9,591 nt of DNA from CAZNER01 sp964572065. GTDB lineage: Bacteria; Patescibacteriota; Dojkabacteria; JAHIVN01. Of the stretch, positions 1-5,495 are shown in pieces. The first letter of the stretch is position 1, and each line of letters starts with the position of its first letter. The DNA lies in assembly GCA_964572065.1 (NCBI GenBank), contig CAZNER010000071.1, forward strand, positions 1 to 9,591, written 5' to 3'. Position numbers and translations under genes: made by a program. Below the pieces are notes generated by a model. It did no database searches. It had not been told where the DNA came from and worked only from the letters and a program-made list of their open reading frames with translations.

Positions 1-7
1 ATATCTT

Positions 8-580
8 ATGAAATTTTTAAAGTTTGATTTATTATATTTGTTGATTATATTTCCGATTTTAATATTTCTCATTATCTTAATAGTAGTTCCGATAATTGTT
101 TATCCTTCGATTGGTATTTTTTTAATATGTTGTAGTTTACCGATATTTATGCTTGTTACTTTGATATTTAATATTTTGAAACAAACTATTGAAAGAATAT
201 TGTTTTTTAGTAGGCTGAAAATTATCGATAGTATAAAGGAAGGATTTTTGGTTTTAAAGAATAACTTAGGCAAGTACGCTTTAGCTTATCTTACCCAGCT
301 GTTACCCGGATGTATATTTTCTATAGTTAAAGGTTTTTTATCAATAATTGCTGTACTTCCTTTTATTGCGATTATTTTGGCAGCAGTTATTAATCCGGAC
401 ATTTGGTGGTTTAGTATTGGTTCTATATGTTGTGGCACTATTGTATTTTGGATCGTTATTGCAGGCATACAAGCTCCTTATACTGTATTTGTTCGTACAT
501 TCTGGACAAGATTTATTATAAATTTGATTAGTGATGATGCTAAGATTAAGAATGTAGAAGAAGCTGAGATAGTTAATTGA
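8..580 (+). CDS. Multi-pass membrane protein, probably the C-terminal part
   Basis: I cannot assign a function. The 190-residue product is strongly hydrophobic, with likely membrane segments near residues 8-31, 34-57, 104-128 and 136-158, and a short charged C-terminal tail. Between the two hydrophobic halves is an amphipathic stretch (about 60-95) with a pattern like DSIKEGF...LKNNLGKYA. That pattern recalls bacterial multi-helix membrane proteins (membrane domain of the glycerophosphodiesterase type, or DUF4013-like), where a soluble helix precedes each membrane hairpin. The frame stays open to the window edge (two codons before the ATG are sense), so the ATG at 8 may be an internal methionine of a longer protein. 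A 156-bp gap with its own promoter separates it from yidC, so it probably belongs to an upstream transcription unit. Coding status is likely from composition and length; identity is unknown. Confidence 0.7.
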   Translation: MKFLKFDLLYLLIIFPILIFLIILIVVPIIVYPSIGIFLICCSLPIFMLVTLIFNILKQTIERILFFSRLKIIDSIKEGFLVLKNNLGKYALAYLTQLLPGCIFSIVKGFLSIIAVLPFIAIILAAVINPDIWWFSIGSICCGTIVFWIVIAGIQAPYTVFVRTFWTRFIINLISDDAKIKNVEEAEIVN

Positions 581-663
581 TTTATCGAATTTTTTTTAAT
601 ATTTTGTTTCTCTCAAGTTAGACGCAGTTATACAATTTGTTGTGAATAAAGTATAGTTAAAAA

Positions 664-692
664 TTGACTATGAATTGATGTGCTGATAGAAT
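664..692 (+). promoter_or_regulatory. Sigma70-type promoter for yidC-khpB-rplY
   Basis: The -35 box TTGACT (664-669) is separated by exactly 17 bp from the -10 box TAGAAT (687-692). The -10 is preceded by TGA, giving an extended -10 (TGn). Each box differs from consensus by one base. The expected start is near 699, which leaves a leader of about 38 nt before the yidC ATG. This is the best plus-strand match in the gap between the membrane protein and yidC. Confidence 0.6.
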
Positions 693-704
693 TACACTTC
701 AATT
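673..704 (+). repeat. Inverted repeat centred on the yidC -10 box (operator candidate)
   Basis: AATTGATGTG (673-682) and CACTTCAATT (695-704) are reverse complements at 9 of 10 positions and are separated by 12 bp. The dyad centre, between 688 and 689, lies inside the -10 box TAGAAT. The arms fall mostly upstream of the predicted start point, so the symmetry fits a protein-binding site better than an RNA hairpin. A dimeric repressor bound here would block polymerase. The binding protein is unknown. Confidence 0.35.
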
Positions 705-736
705 GGGATACTTAAATTAAATTTGAATTTTAAATA

Positions 737-2056
737 ATGTTTAAGGTTTTATTTTACCAACCGACATTCAAAATTCTAATTGTTCTGTATAATTTACTAA
801 GGAATAATTTAGGTCTAGCTATAATAGCGGTAGCTATACTCTCCCGCCTTATTACTTATCCGCTTACAAAATCACAGATTAAAGCTGCAGAAAAGGGAAA
901 AAATTTTCAAAAGAAGTATGATGCAATTAAGAAAAAATATAGTAAAAATAAGGAGAAATTAAATGAGGAGTTAATGAAACTTCAATCAAAGTATCTTCCT
1001 TCTCAACTTGCTGGATGTCTACCTATCATCATCCTAATTATTCTTTTAATACAGGTTAGGGGAGGAATTAGAAACTTAGTTGATAGAGGTTGGAATGCTT
1101 TCAATGAAGTTGCTTATTTCCAATCTTTGAAAAAAGATGAGGATATCATTAAATATGATCCTGAGGAAGATTTAGAATTAGGAGAACATACACTTAAGAT
1201 ATATCTTAAGTCTGAGCACGGTAATGAGATTGAGAAGACTTATTCATTTGAGGTTGTAGAAGATGTAGATGAGAGAAAACAGGAGTTGATAGATGAAGAA
1301 AATAATAAGTCAGAAGAGGAGAAAGAAAAAGAGAAGGAAGATATTAATTCGGAGATGCGTTCTGAGAGAGCAACTGAGTTTTCGATATATAGTGATTTTT
1401 TTGAAGAAAGTGCAGTTAATATACCTGTTAGTAAAACGTTTATTTTTGTTACTAATTCAAGTACAGAATATATCACCTCTGACAATGATCCCACGTTTAA
1501 TTTCTATATTAGACCGCCTTCGAATCAGACGGTATTGAGTGATGAAACTAAGGTTTATTTTGATGATATTGAAGTAACAGAAGGGGCATATATTTCTCAA
1601 GGTGAAAGAATTAATTTAGACCTTATAGGAATAGATTTATCTAAAGTAGCGGCTGATTTTTCATGGTCTGATCCCGAGATAATGCCTTATATAATTTTAG
1701 CATTATTAGTTGGTGGTTCGCAGTTTGCTACGACGAGGATTTTGACTGGAATTAAAAGTTTTGATAAGGATAAGAAAAAAAAGAAGCCGAAAAAGTTAAA
1801 GAAGAAGAAAGAAGATGAAGGCATGCCAGATATGGCTGAATTAATGAGTATGACAAATAAACAAATGATGTTTATGTTTCCAATTTTGACTATAGTTACA
1901 TCATTAGGTTATTGGGGAGGAGCCAATATATTTCCTTCAGGTTTAAGCGTTTTCTGGACTGTACAAAGCTTGTTTGTTATAATTCAGCAGCTTATTATGA
2001 ATCGTGAAAAGGTAGCAGATTGGGTAAATATTAAGTTAAATAAGAAAAATAAATAA
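737..2056 (+). CDS. yidC: YidC/Oxa1-family membrane protein insertase with large extracytoplasmic insert
   Basis: This protein inserts and folds membrane proteins, alone or with SecYEG. The five-helix core is recognisable: helix 1 (about 25-44, with the buried Arg37 followed by the YPLT motif), a cytoplasmic charged hairpin (46-90) where the family has its coiled coil, helix 2 beginning at the AGCLP motif (92-107), helix 3 (314-334), helix 4 (376-396) and helix 5 (404-423) with FPSGL...FW before it. The basic loop at 339-360 between helices 3 and 4 would be cytoplasmic. Unusual is a segment of about 180 residues (roughly 130-310) between helices 2 and 3, predicted to lie outside the membrane. 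It contains an Ig-like signature (LELGEHTL...FEV, 147-173), a very acidic/basic helix (180-212) and a second beta-rich stretch (225-300). At 439 residues it is longer than the usual Gram-positive type. khpB follows after 19 bp, the classical pairing, but rnpA/rpmH are not upstream. No Shine-Dalgarno is visible before the ATG. Confidence 0.93.
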   Translation: MFKVLFYQPTFKILIVLYNLLRNNLGLAIIAVAILSRLITYPLTKSQIKAAEKGKNFQKKYDAIKKKYSKNKEKLNEELMKLQSKYLPSQLAGCLPIIILIILLIQVRGGIRNLVDRGWNAFNEVAYFQSLKKDEDIIKYDPEEDLELGEHTLKIYLKSEHGNEIEKTYSFEVVEDVDERKQELIDEENNKSEEEKEKEKEDINSEMRSERATEFSIYSDFFEESAVNIPVSKTFIFVTNSSTEYITSDNDPTFNFYIRPPSNQTVLSDETKVYFDDIEVTEGAYISQGERINLDLIGIDLSKVAADFSWSDPEIMPYIILALLVGGSQFATTRILTGIKSFDKDKKKKKPKKLKKKKEDEGMPDMAELMSMTNKQMMFMFPILTIVTSLGYWGGANIFPSGLSVFWTVQSLFVIIQQLIMNREKVADWVNIKLNKKNK

Positions 2057-2075
2057 TAAATTGTTTTAACATTAA

Positions 2076-2567
2076 ATGAAAGATACAGAAATTATAAAGA
2101 AATGTGAAGAAGTTCTGAAAGAGATATTGGATCATCTTAACTTAGATACAAAAATGAAAGTTTCTATGGAGATAGATGAGGAAGATGAAAAGTATTTGAG
2201 GGCAAATATAGAGGGAGATGATTTAGGTAATTTGATAGGTTATAGAGGTAATAATTTGAATGCACTTCAAATTATACTAAGTAGAATTCTAGTAAGCGAG
2301 TTAGATGAACCGATAAAGATACTTGTTGATATAAATAATTATAGGGAAAAGAGAAAAGAATATTTAATATCACTTGCTAGAAAGGCTATGCAGGAGGCGG
2401 TTGAAAGTGGTCAAGATGTAGGCTTACAGCCATTGTCTGCCTTTGAAAGAAGGATAATTCATATGGCTTTAAAAGATGATAATAAAGTTACAACAGAGAG
2501 TGAAGGAGAAGGAGAGGATAGGCATGTGATTGTTAAAATTAATAAAAAGATAGAGGATAAAGAGTAA
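2076..2567 (+). CDS. khpB: KhpB/Jag-family RNA-binding protein (KH-R3H)
   Basis: This is a cytoplasmic RNA-binding protein (Jag, EloR or KhpB) linked in other bacteria to control of cell elongation and to small-RNA or mRNA binding, and often encoded next to yidC. The KH domain spans about 25-88, with the GxxG loop GYRG at 55-58 inside LIGYRGNNLNALQ. The R3H domain spans about 95-155: FERRIIHMAL contains the Arg125-x3-His129 pair that names the domain, followed by VTTESEGEGEDRHVIV. The protein is 163 residues and starts almost directly at the KH domain, so the N-terminal Jag_N domain and linker found in Firmicute homologues are missing. It lies 19 bp after yidC and 26 bp before rplY, which implies one transcript. 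The upstream bases are AT-only and carry no Shine-Dalgarno. The family call is secure; the cellular role is inferred from relatives. Confidence 0.92.
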   Translation: MKDTEIIKKCEEVLKEILDHLNLDTKMKVSMEIDEEDEKYLRANIEGDDLGNLIGYRGNNLNALQIILSRILVSELDEPIKILVDINNYREKRKEYLISLARKAMQEAVESGQDVGLQPLSAFERRIIHMALKDDNKVTTESEGEGEDRHVIVKINKKIEDKE

Positions 2568-2593
2568 ACTAATATTTTAAAATTAACTAATTA

Positions 2594-3331
2594 ATGAAGA
2601 TATTTGTTCAAAAAAGAAAAATAGTAGGTAGAAGAGTAAAAGATCTGTTTGAAAAACAAGAAATACCAGGGACCGTATATGGTCCAGATATGGATTCTAT
2701 AAATATTAAAGTTAATTTAGTTAAATTTAAAAAAGTATTTGATAAGGTCGGTTATAGTCATATGATAGATATTAAAATCGAAGGGGACAAAAAACCTGGG
2801 AAAGCTTTGATACGTGAAGTCCAATTTGATCCTGTTACTGATGAAATGAGACATGTTTCTTTTTATAAATTAGATTTAAATAAACCAATTACTACATCAA
2901 TTCCAATTAAATTTACAGGTAAATCGGAAGCTGTAGAAGAGAGTACTGGATTTTTAGTTACACCTATTGAATTTCTAGAGATCAGGTGTTTACCTAATAA
3001 ATTACCAGATAAATTTGAGATAAGTATAGAGGAATTGAATGATATTGGGGATAGTATTGCTGTTTCTGAGTTGGAGATACCTGATGGAGTTGAGCTTACA
3101 GCTGAAGTTACAGAAAATGCTACTTTAGCATATATAGCACCTCCACAGAAAGAAATAGAGGAAGAAGAAAAACCTGTTGAAGAAGAGGAATTAGAGGGAG
3201 AAGAAGGTGAAGAGGGAGTTGAGGAAGGTGAAGGAGAGATAGAAGGGGAGGCAGGTGCAAAAGAAACTGAAGGAGAAGAAGGAAAGGAAAGATTAGTAAA
3301 AGAAGTAGAAGCTCAGGGACAAAAGAAGTAA
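2594..3331 (+). CDS. rplY: 50S ribosomal protein L25/CTC with acidic C-terminal tail
   Basis: This is the 5S rRNA-binding protein of the large ribosomal subunit, in the long CTC/TL5 form. The N-terminal L25 domain (about 1-92) shows the family pattern RKIVGRRVKDLFEKQEIPGTVYG, then KALIREVQFDPVTDEMRHVSFYKLD. The C-terminal beta domain (about 93-185) follows, with ITTSIPIKFTGKSEAV, LEIRCLPNKLPDKFEISIEEL and IAVSELEIPDGVEL. Residues 186-245 form a low-complexity tail dominated by Glu and Gly; acidic tails are known in CTC-type L25 proteins, but this one is long. The start has no Shine-Dalgarno, and the ATG lies in a pure A/T context. It probably shares the yidC promoter. No convincing terminator follows: there is a T-rich run near 3342-3349 but no stem before it. 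Confidence 0.94.
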   Translation: MKIFVQKRKIVGRRVKDLFEKQEIPGTVYGPDMDSINIKVNLVKFKKVFDKVGYSHMIDIKIEGDKKPGKALIREVQFDPVTDEMRHVSFYKLDLNKPITTSIPIKFTGKSEAVEESTGFLVTPIEFLEIRCLPNKLPDKFEISIEELNDIGDSIAVSELEIPDGVELTAEVTENATLAYIAPPQKEIEEEEKPVEEEELEGEEGEEGVEEGEGEIEGEAGAKETEGEEGKERLVKEVEAQGQKK

Positions 3332-3400
3332 TAAAAGATAAATTTTTTTAATTTTAGGTTTTAATATTCCACTGTATTGGTGTTTTTCTATCTTTGCAGT

Positions 3401-3429
3401 TTGCACAAACTTGTTTCCTCTTGTATATT
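3401..3429 (+). promoter_or_regulatory. Sigma70-type promoter for the Lon-like ATPase gene
   Basis: TTGCAC (3401-3406) and TATATT (3424-3429) are separated by 17 bp, and a TG lies directly before the -10. The predicted start near 3436 gives a short leader containing the AAGGA Shine-Dalgarno site. It lies in the 127-bp gap after rplY, where a new promoter would be expected. Confidence 0.5.
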
Positions 3430-3444
3430 ATTACTGAATAAATT

Positions 3445-3449
3445 AAGGA
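3445..3449 (+). promoter_or_regulatory. Shine-Dalgarno site that supports a TTG start
   Basis: AAGGA lies 9 nt before the TTG codon at 3459. An in-frame TAA at 3444-3446 blocks any start further upstream, and no ATG or GTG occurs early in the frame. TTG is therefore the only start that keeps the conserved N-terminal helices. This is the clearest Shine-Dalgarno site in the window. Confidence 0.6.
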
Positions 3450-3458
3450 TCTTATTTT

Positions 3459-4655
3459 TTGGAACATATAAAGAAAAAACCACAAAAAGTATCTAGTTTC
3501 AAAGGTAATCAGGCTGGGATAGTTACTCCAAGTAATAGGAGCTATTCAGATGAGGTAAAAGAAATAGAAGATCTTGCCCAGAAGGTTAAAAAGACAACGC
3601 TTCCAGAAGGTTTAAGAGAAAAGGCTCTAAAAATGATAAATAGGCTACGTAGAATGGCTAAATTCGGTAGTTATAGTGGCGAATATGAATTAATAGAAAA
3701 ATACATTGATTGGATAGTTAGGATGCCTTGGGTAGGGTATACTCAAGACAATTTAAATCTGAAGTATGCAAGAGAGATATTAGATAGAAGACATTATGGT
3801 TTGGAAGCTGTGAAGAATAGGATTCTTGAGTTTCTGGCAGTTGCTAAATTGAATCCTTCAGATCAGTTAGGTGGAGTAAAAGATGGTTTTGACAAGATGA
3901 AGGAAATGAAAGAAATTGGTAAAAGTGCTCCAATTTTATGTTTTGTTGGTATTCAGGGTATCGGTAAGACTAGTATGGCTAAGTCTATAGCTCATGCGTT
4001 AGGACGGGAATTTGTCCGAATTTCTCTTGGTGCTATGGGAAGTGTTACTGATTTAAAGGGGCAATCGAGAGCTTTTTTAGATGCTGAGCCTGGACAAATA
4101 GTAAAGGCTTTAGTTAGAACTGAGGTGATAAACCCTCTTATTCTATTAGATGAAATTGACAAGGTAAGTGCTGCTGAAGGGAAGAGAGCTGATATAAATG
4201 CAGCTTTACTTGAGATTTTGGATCCTGAACAAAATCCAAGTTTTGTTGATTCTTATATAGATTATCCTATAAATTTATCAAGAGTTTTGTTTATAGCAAC
4301 TGCGAATACATTGTCTACTTTGACAGCGGCTCTTTTAGATCGTTTGGAAATTATTCGTTTTCCTAGTTATTCTGATGAAGAAAAGGAGAAGATAGCAAAA
4401 CATTATTTATTACCAAAGGTAGTAAGAGCATGTGGTTTACAGCAAGATCAGATAGAATTTACTGAAAGTGTATGGCCTCTTGTTATTCGGCCGTTAGGTT
4501 TTGATGCTGGAGTTAGACAATTAGAAAGAAATATTACAGCTATTTGTAGGAAAGTAGCAAGGCAGATTGTTGAAGGTAAAGGTAAAGAGAAATTTGTAAT
4601 TAGTCCAGAGAATTTTAGGGAATATTTGCCTGCAGACATTGGAGTGTACTCTTAG
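3459..4655 (+). CDS. Lon-family AAA+ ATPase lacking the protease domain
   Basis: This is a Lon-type ATPase module of 398 residues (full Lon is about 780). It begins with a short unstructured leader, then the helical segment that precedes the AAA+ core in Lon (about 33-115, ending RMPW...LDRRHYGLEAVKNRILEFLAV). The ATPase core has Walker A GIQGIGKT (164-171, Lys170), pore-loop aromatic Phe206, Walker B LILLDEIDK (227-235), DPEQN (255-259), sensor 1 Asn283 and arginine finger Arg295. The alpha-lid has sensor 2 Arg353 in GVRQLER. It stops right after the lid, where Lon continues into its Ser-Lys protease domain; that domain and the N-terminal LAN substrate domain are absent. ATPase residues are intact, but GPPGVGKT has become GIQGIGKT and the RGHRRTYVG pore region is altered. 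About 20 extra residues (134-153) precede Walker A. It may act as an unfoldase or remodeller, or pair with a separate peptidase. The uracil-DNA glycosylase gene begins 33 bp downstream. Confidence 0.9.
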   Translation: MEHIKKKPQKVSSFKGNQAGIVTPSNRSYSDEVKEIEDLAQKVKKTTLPEGLREKALKMINRLRRMAKFGSYSGEYELIEKYIDWIVRMPWVGYTQDNLNLKYAREILDRRHYGLEAVKNRILEFLAVAKLNPSDQLGGVKDGFDKMKEMKEIGKSAPILCFVGIQGIGKTSMAKSIAHALGREFVRISLGAMGSVTDLKGQSRAFLDAEPGQIVKALVRTEVINPLILLDEIDKVSAAEGKRADINAALLEILDPEQNPSFVDSYIDYPINLSRVLFIATANTLSTLTAALLDRLEIIRFPSYSDEEKEKIAKHYLLPKVVRACGLQQDQIEFTESVWPLVIRPLGFDAGVRQLERNITAICRKVARQIVEGKGKEKFVISPENFREYLPADIGVYS

Positions 4656-4688
4656 AGAAATAGTGAATTTTATTATTCCTTAATTTAT

Positions 4689-5270
4689 ATGACTTATAAA
4701 GAACTTGTAGAGAAATGTTTAAAATGTAAAAGGTGTAGATTGAGAAAAACCGCGAATCAGGTCGTACCAGGAGATGGTAATCCTAAGGCAGATATAATGT
4801 TTGTTGGAGAAGCACCTGGTGCAAATGAAGATAAAAAAGGAGTCCCATTTTGTGGTGCTGCTGGTAAGATTTTAGATGAAATGCTTAATTCTATTAATCT
4901 AAAAAGAAAAGATGTTTTTATTACAAATATTGTTAAATGCAGACCTCCGGGTAATAGAGATCCTTTTGATGATGAGATAAAAGCTTGTAAGTATTGGACA
5001 AATGAATTTATTAAGATAATTAGGCCCAAGATATTTGTCTTGTTGGGAAGATTTGCTATGGGGAAATTTTTTCCTAAGTCTAAGATATCAAATATGCACG
5101 GGGAAGTATATAAAAAGTGGGGAAGATTATTCTTAATAATGTATCACCCCGCTGTTGCTCTTTATAATAGAAATTTTAAAGAGGTTCTAATGGAAGATAT
5201 AAAGGTATTAGAGAAGTTATTAGAAGGAGATATGAGTGTGGTAAAAAATTTAGATAAAGCAAAAAAATGA
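4689..5270 (+). CDS. udg: Type 4 (Fe-S) uracil-DNA glycosylase
   Basis: This enzyme removes uracil from DNA, produced by cytosine deamination or dUTP incorporation, to begin base-excision repair. The four cluster-binding cysteines of type 4 enzymes are present: Cys13 and Cys16 (CKRC), Cys84 (VKCRPPGNR) and Cys100 (EIKAC). The active-site motif GEAPGANED (40-48) and the second catalytic motif HPAVAL (153-158) match type 4 rather than type 5 UDG. GVPFCGAAGKILDEML (51-66) and ITNIVKCRPP (78-87) are also typical. The length of 193 residues is normal. It sits 33 bp behind the Lon-like gene with no intervening terminator, so the two are probably co-transcribed. The A-run encoding its last lysines (5261-5267) serves on the opposite strand as the T-tract of the terminator of the predicted small RNA. 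No Shine-Dalgarno is visible. Confidence 0.95.
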   Translation: MTYKELVEKCLKCKRCRLRKTANQVVPGDGNPKADIMFVGEAPGANEDKKGVPFCGAAGKILDEMLNSINLKRKDVFITNIVKCRPPGNRDPFDDEIKACKYWTNEFIKIIRPKIFVLLGRFAMGKFFPKSKISNMHGEVYKKWGRLFLIMYHPAVALYNRNFKEVLMEDIKVLEKLLEGDMSVVKNLDKAKK

Positions 5271-5311
5271 GGATAAAAAATATAAAGAATACACTTTATA
5301 CTATTATCCTC
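5261..5311 (-). terminator. Intrinsic terminator of the predicted minus-strand small RNA
   Basis: On the minus strand GAGGATAA (5311-5304) pairs perfectly with TTATCCTC (5276-5269). A nested 7-bp stem TATAG-like arm, CTTTATA (5287-5281) with TATAAAG (5300-5294), closes a 6-nt loop. The outer stem is followed by one A and seven T (5267-5261). On the plus strand no T-run follows the hairpin, so termination is expected for minus-strand transcription only. It overlaps the glycosylase stop codon. Confidence 0.6.
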
Positions 5312-5315
5312 TGTT

Positions 5316-5343
5316 GTATAGTAAAGACAAGTCCTTACTATAC
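5316..5343 (-). repeat. Near-perfect 28-bp dyad (hairpin 2 of the small RNA)
   Basis: GTATAGTAA (5316-5324) and TTACTATAC (5335-5343) are perfect reverse complements. The symmetry continues inward with GAC/GTC after one A-C mismatch on the plus strand, which becomes a G-U wobble on the minus strand. As RNA the minus strand forms 12 continuous pairs with a CUUG loop. As DNA it could also be a protein-binding dyad. Confidence 0.6.
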
Positions 5344-5400
5344 GATGGCCAATCATATCAGTTTGTCCTCGAGAAACTCACTTCAATGATAAGAATTCCT

Positions 5401-5420
5401 AGATATAATATATTATATCT
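5401..5420 (+). repeat. Perfect 20-bp AT-only-core palindrome
   Basis: The half-site AGATATAATA is followed directly by its exact reverse complement TATTATATCT. The palindrome includes the proposed minus-strand -10 box (5412-5407) and also contains TATAAT on each strand. It may be an operator over the small-RNA promoter. Part of the symmetry could be chance in such AT-rich DNA, but a 20-bp perfect match is uncommon. Confidence 0.5.
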
Positions 5421-5436
5421 CTTATAAAATTGTCAA
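5407..5436 (-). promoter_or_regulatory. Minus-strand promoter for the predicted small RNA
   Basis: Read on the minus strand, TTGACA (5436-5431, perfect consensus) is followed after 18 bp by TATATT (5412-5407, one mismatch). The expected start is near 5400, directly upstream of the three-hairpin region. This is the only exact TTGACA I noted in the intergenic regions. Confidence 0.5.
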
Positions 5437-5457
5437 GTTTTATCTTTAATATATTAT
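5430..5457 (+). promoter_or_regulatory. Candidate promoter A for the PEP-synthase-like gene
   Basis: TTGTCA (5430-5435), a 16-bp gap and TATTAT (5452-5457), each with one mismatch to consensus. The predicted leader is about 32 nt. Its -35 box overlaps, base for base, the minus-strand -35 TTGACA, so polymerase could occupy only one direction at a time. Confidence 0.35.
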
Positions 5458-5486
5458 TTGATATTTTTGAGTTGATTAGATAGAAT
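5458..5486 (+). promoter_or_regulatory. Candidate promoter B for the PEP-synthase-like gene
   Basis: TTGATA (5458-5463), a 17-bp gap and TAGAAT (5481-5486), the same -10 hexamer as in the yidC promoter. The predicted start near 5493 is only a few bases before the ATG at 5496, so the mRNA would be almost leaderless. That would fit the absence of a Shine-Dalgarno. Confidence 0.4.
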
Positions 5487-5495
5487 AAATTCGCT

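Larger units (their letters stand above)
5261..5400 (-). ncRNA. Predicted structured small RNA, family unknown
   Basis: Minus-strand transcript of about 140 nt, defined by a consensus promoter (5436-5407) and an intrinsic terminator (5311-5261). Read 5' to 3' on the minus strand it has three hairpins. Hairpin 1 (5390-5352) pairs ATCAT with ATGAT and, inside, AGTTT with AAACT. Hairpin 2 (5343-5316) is a 12-bp helix GTATAGTAAGGA / TCTTTACTATAC closed by a CTTG loop, a known stable tetraloop class. Hairpin 3 (5311-5269) is the terminator. The direction is supported because the only internal mismatch of hairpin 2 is A-C on the plus strand but a G-U wobble on the minus strand, and hairpin 3 likewise gains a G-U and T7 on the minus strand only. 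No SRP, RNase P, tmRNA or tRNA motifs are seen. No convincing ORF fits; the minus-strand frame from 5356 runs deep into the glycosylase gene. It converges on that gene, so antisense effects on its 3' end are possible. Confidence 0.5.

Noticed and set aside
575..598. Possible terminator after the first membrane protein (AATT arms followed by a T-run)
   Set aside because: The stem is only four A-T pairs with an unpaired G, too weak to call.
1240..1494. Minus-strand Ser-rich ORF inside yidC
   Set aside because: Its serine-rich content is the mirror of the Glu/Lys-rich codons of the yidC insert; it is a shadow frame.
5316..5343. CRISPR repeat or tRNA in the hairpin region
   Set aside because: The dyad occurs only once, no spacer pattern exists, and no TpsiC-arm or anticodon-arm consensus fits.
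5162..5356. Minus-strand ORF of 64 codons through the structured intergenic region
   Set aside because: More than half lies antisense inside the glycosylase gene and it reads through the T7 terminator; its residues show no family pattern. A non-coding RNA explains the region better.
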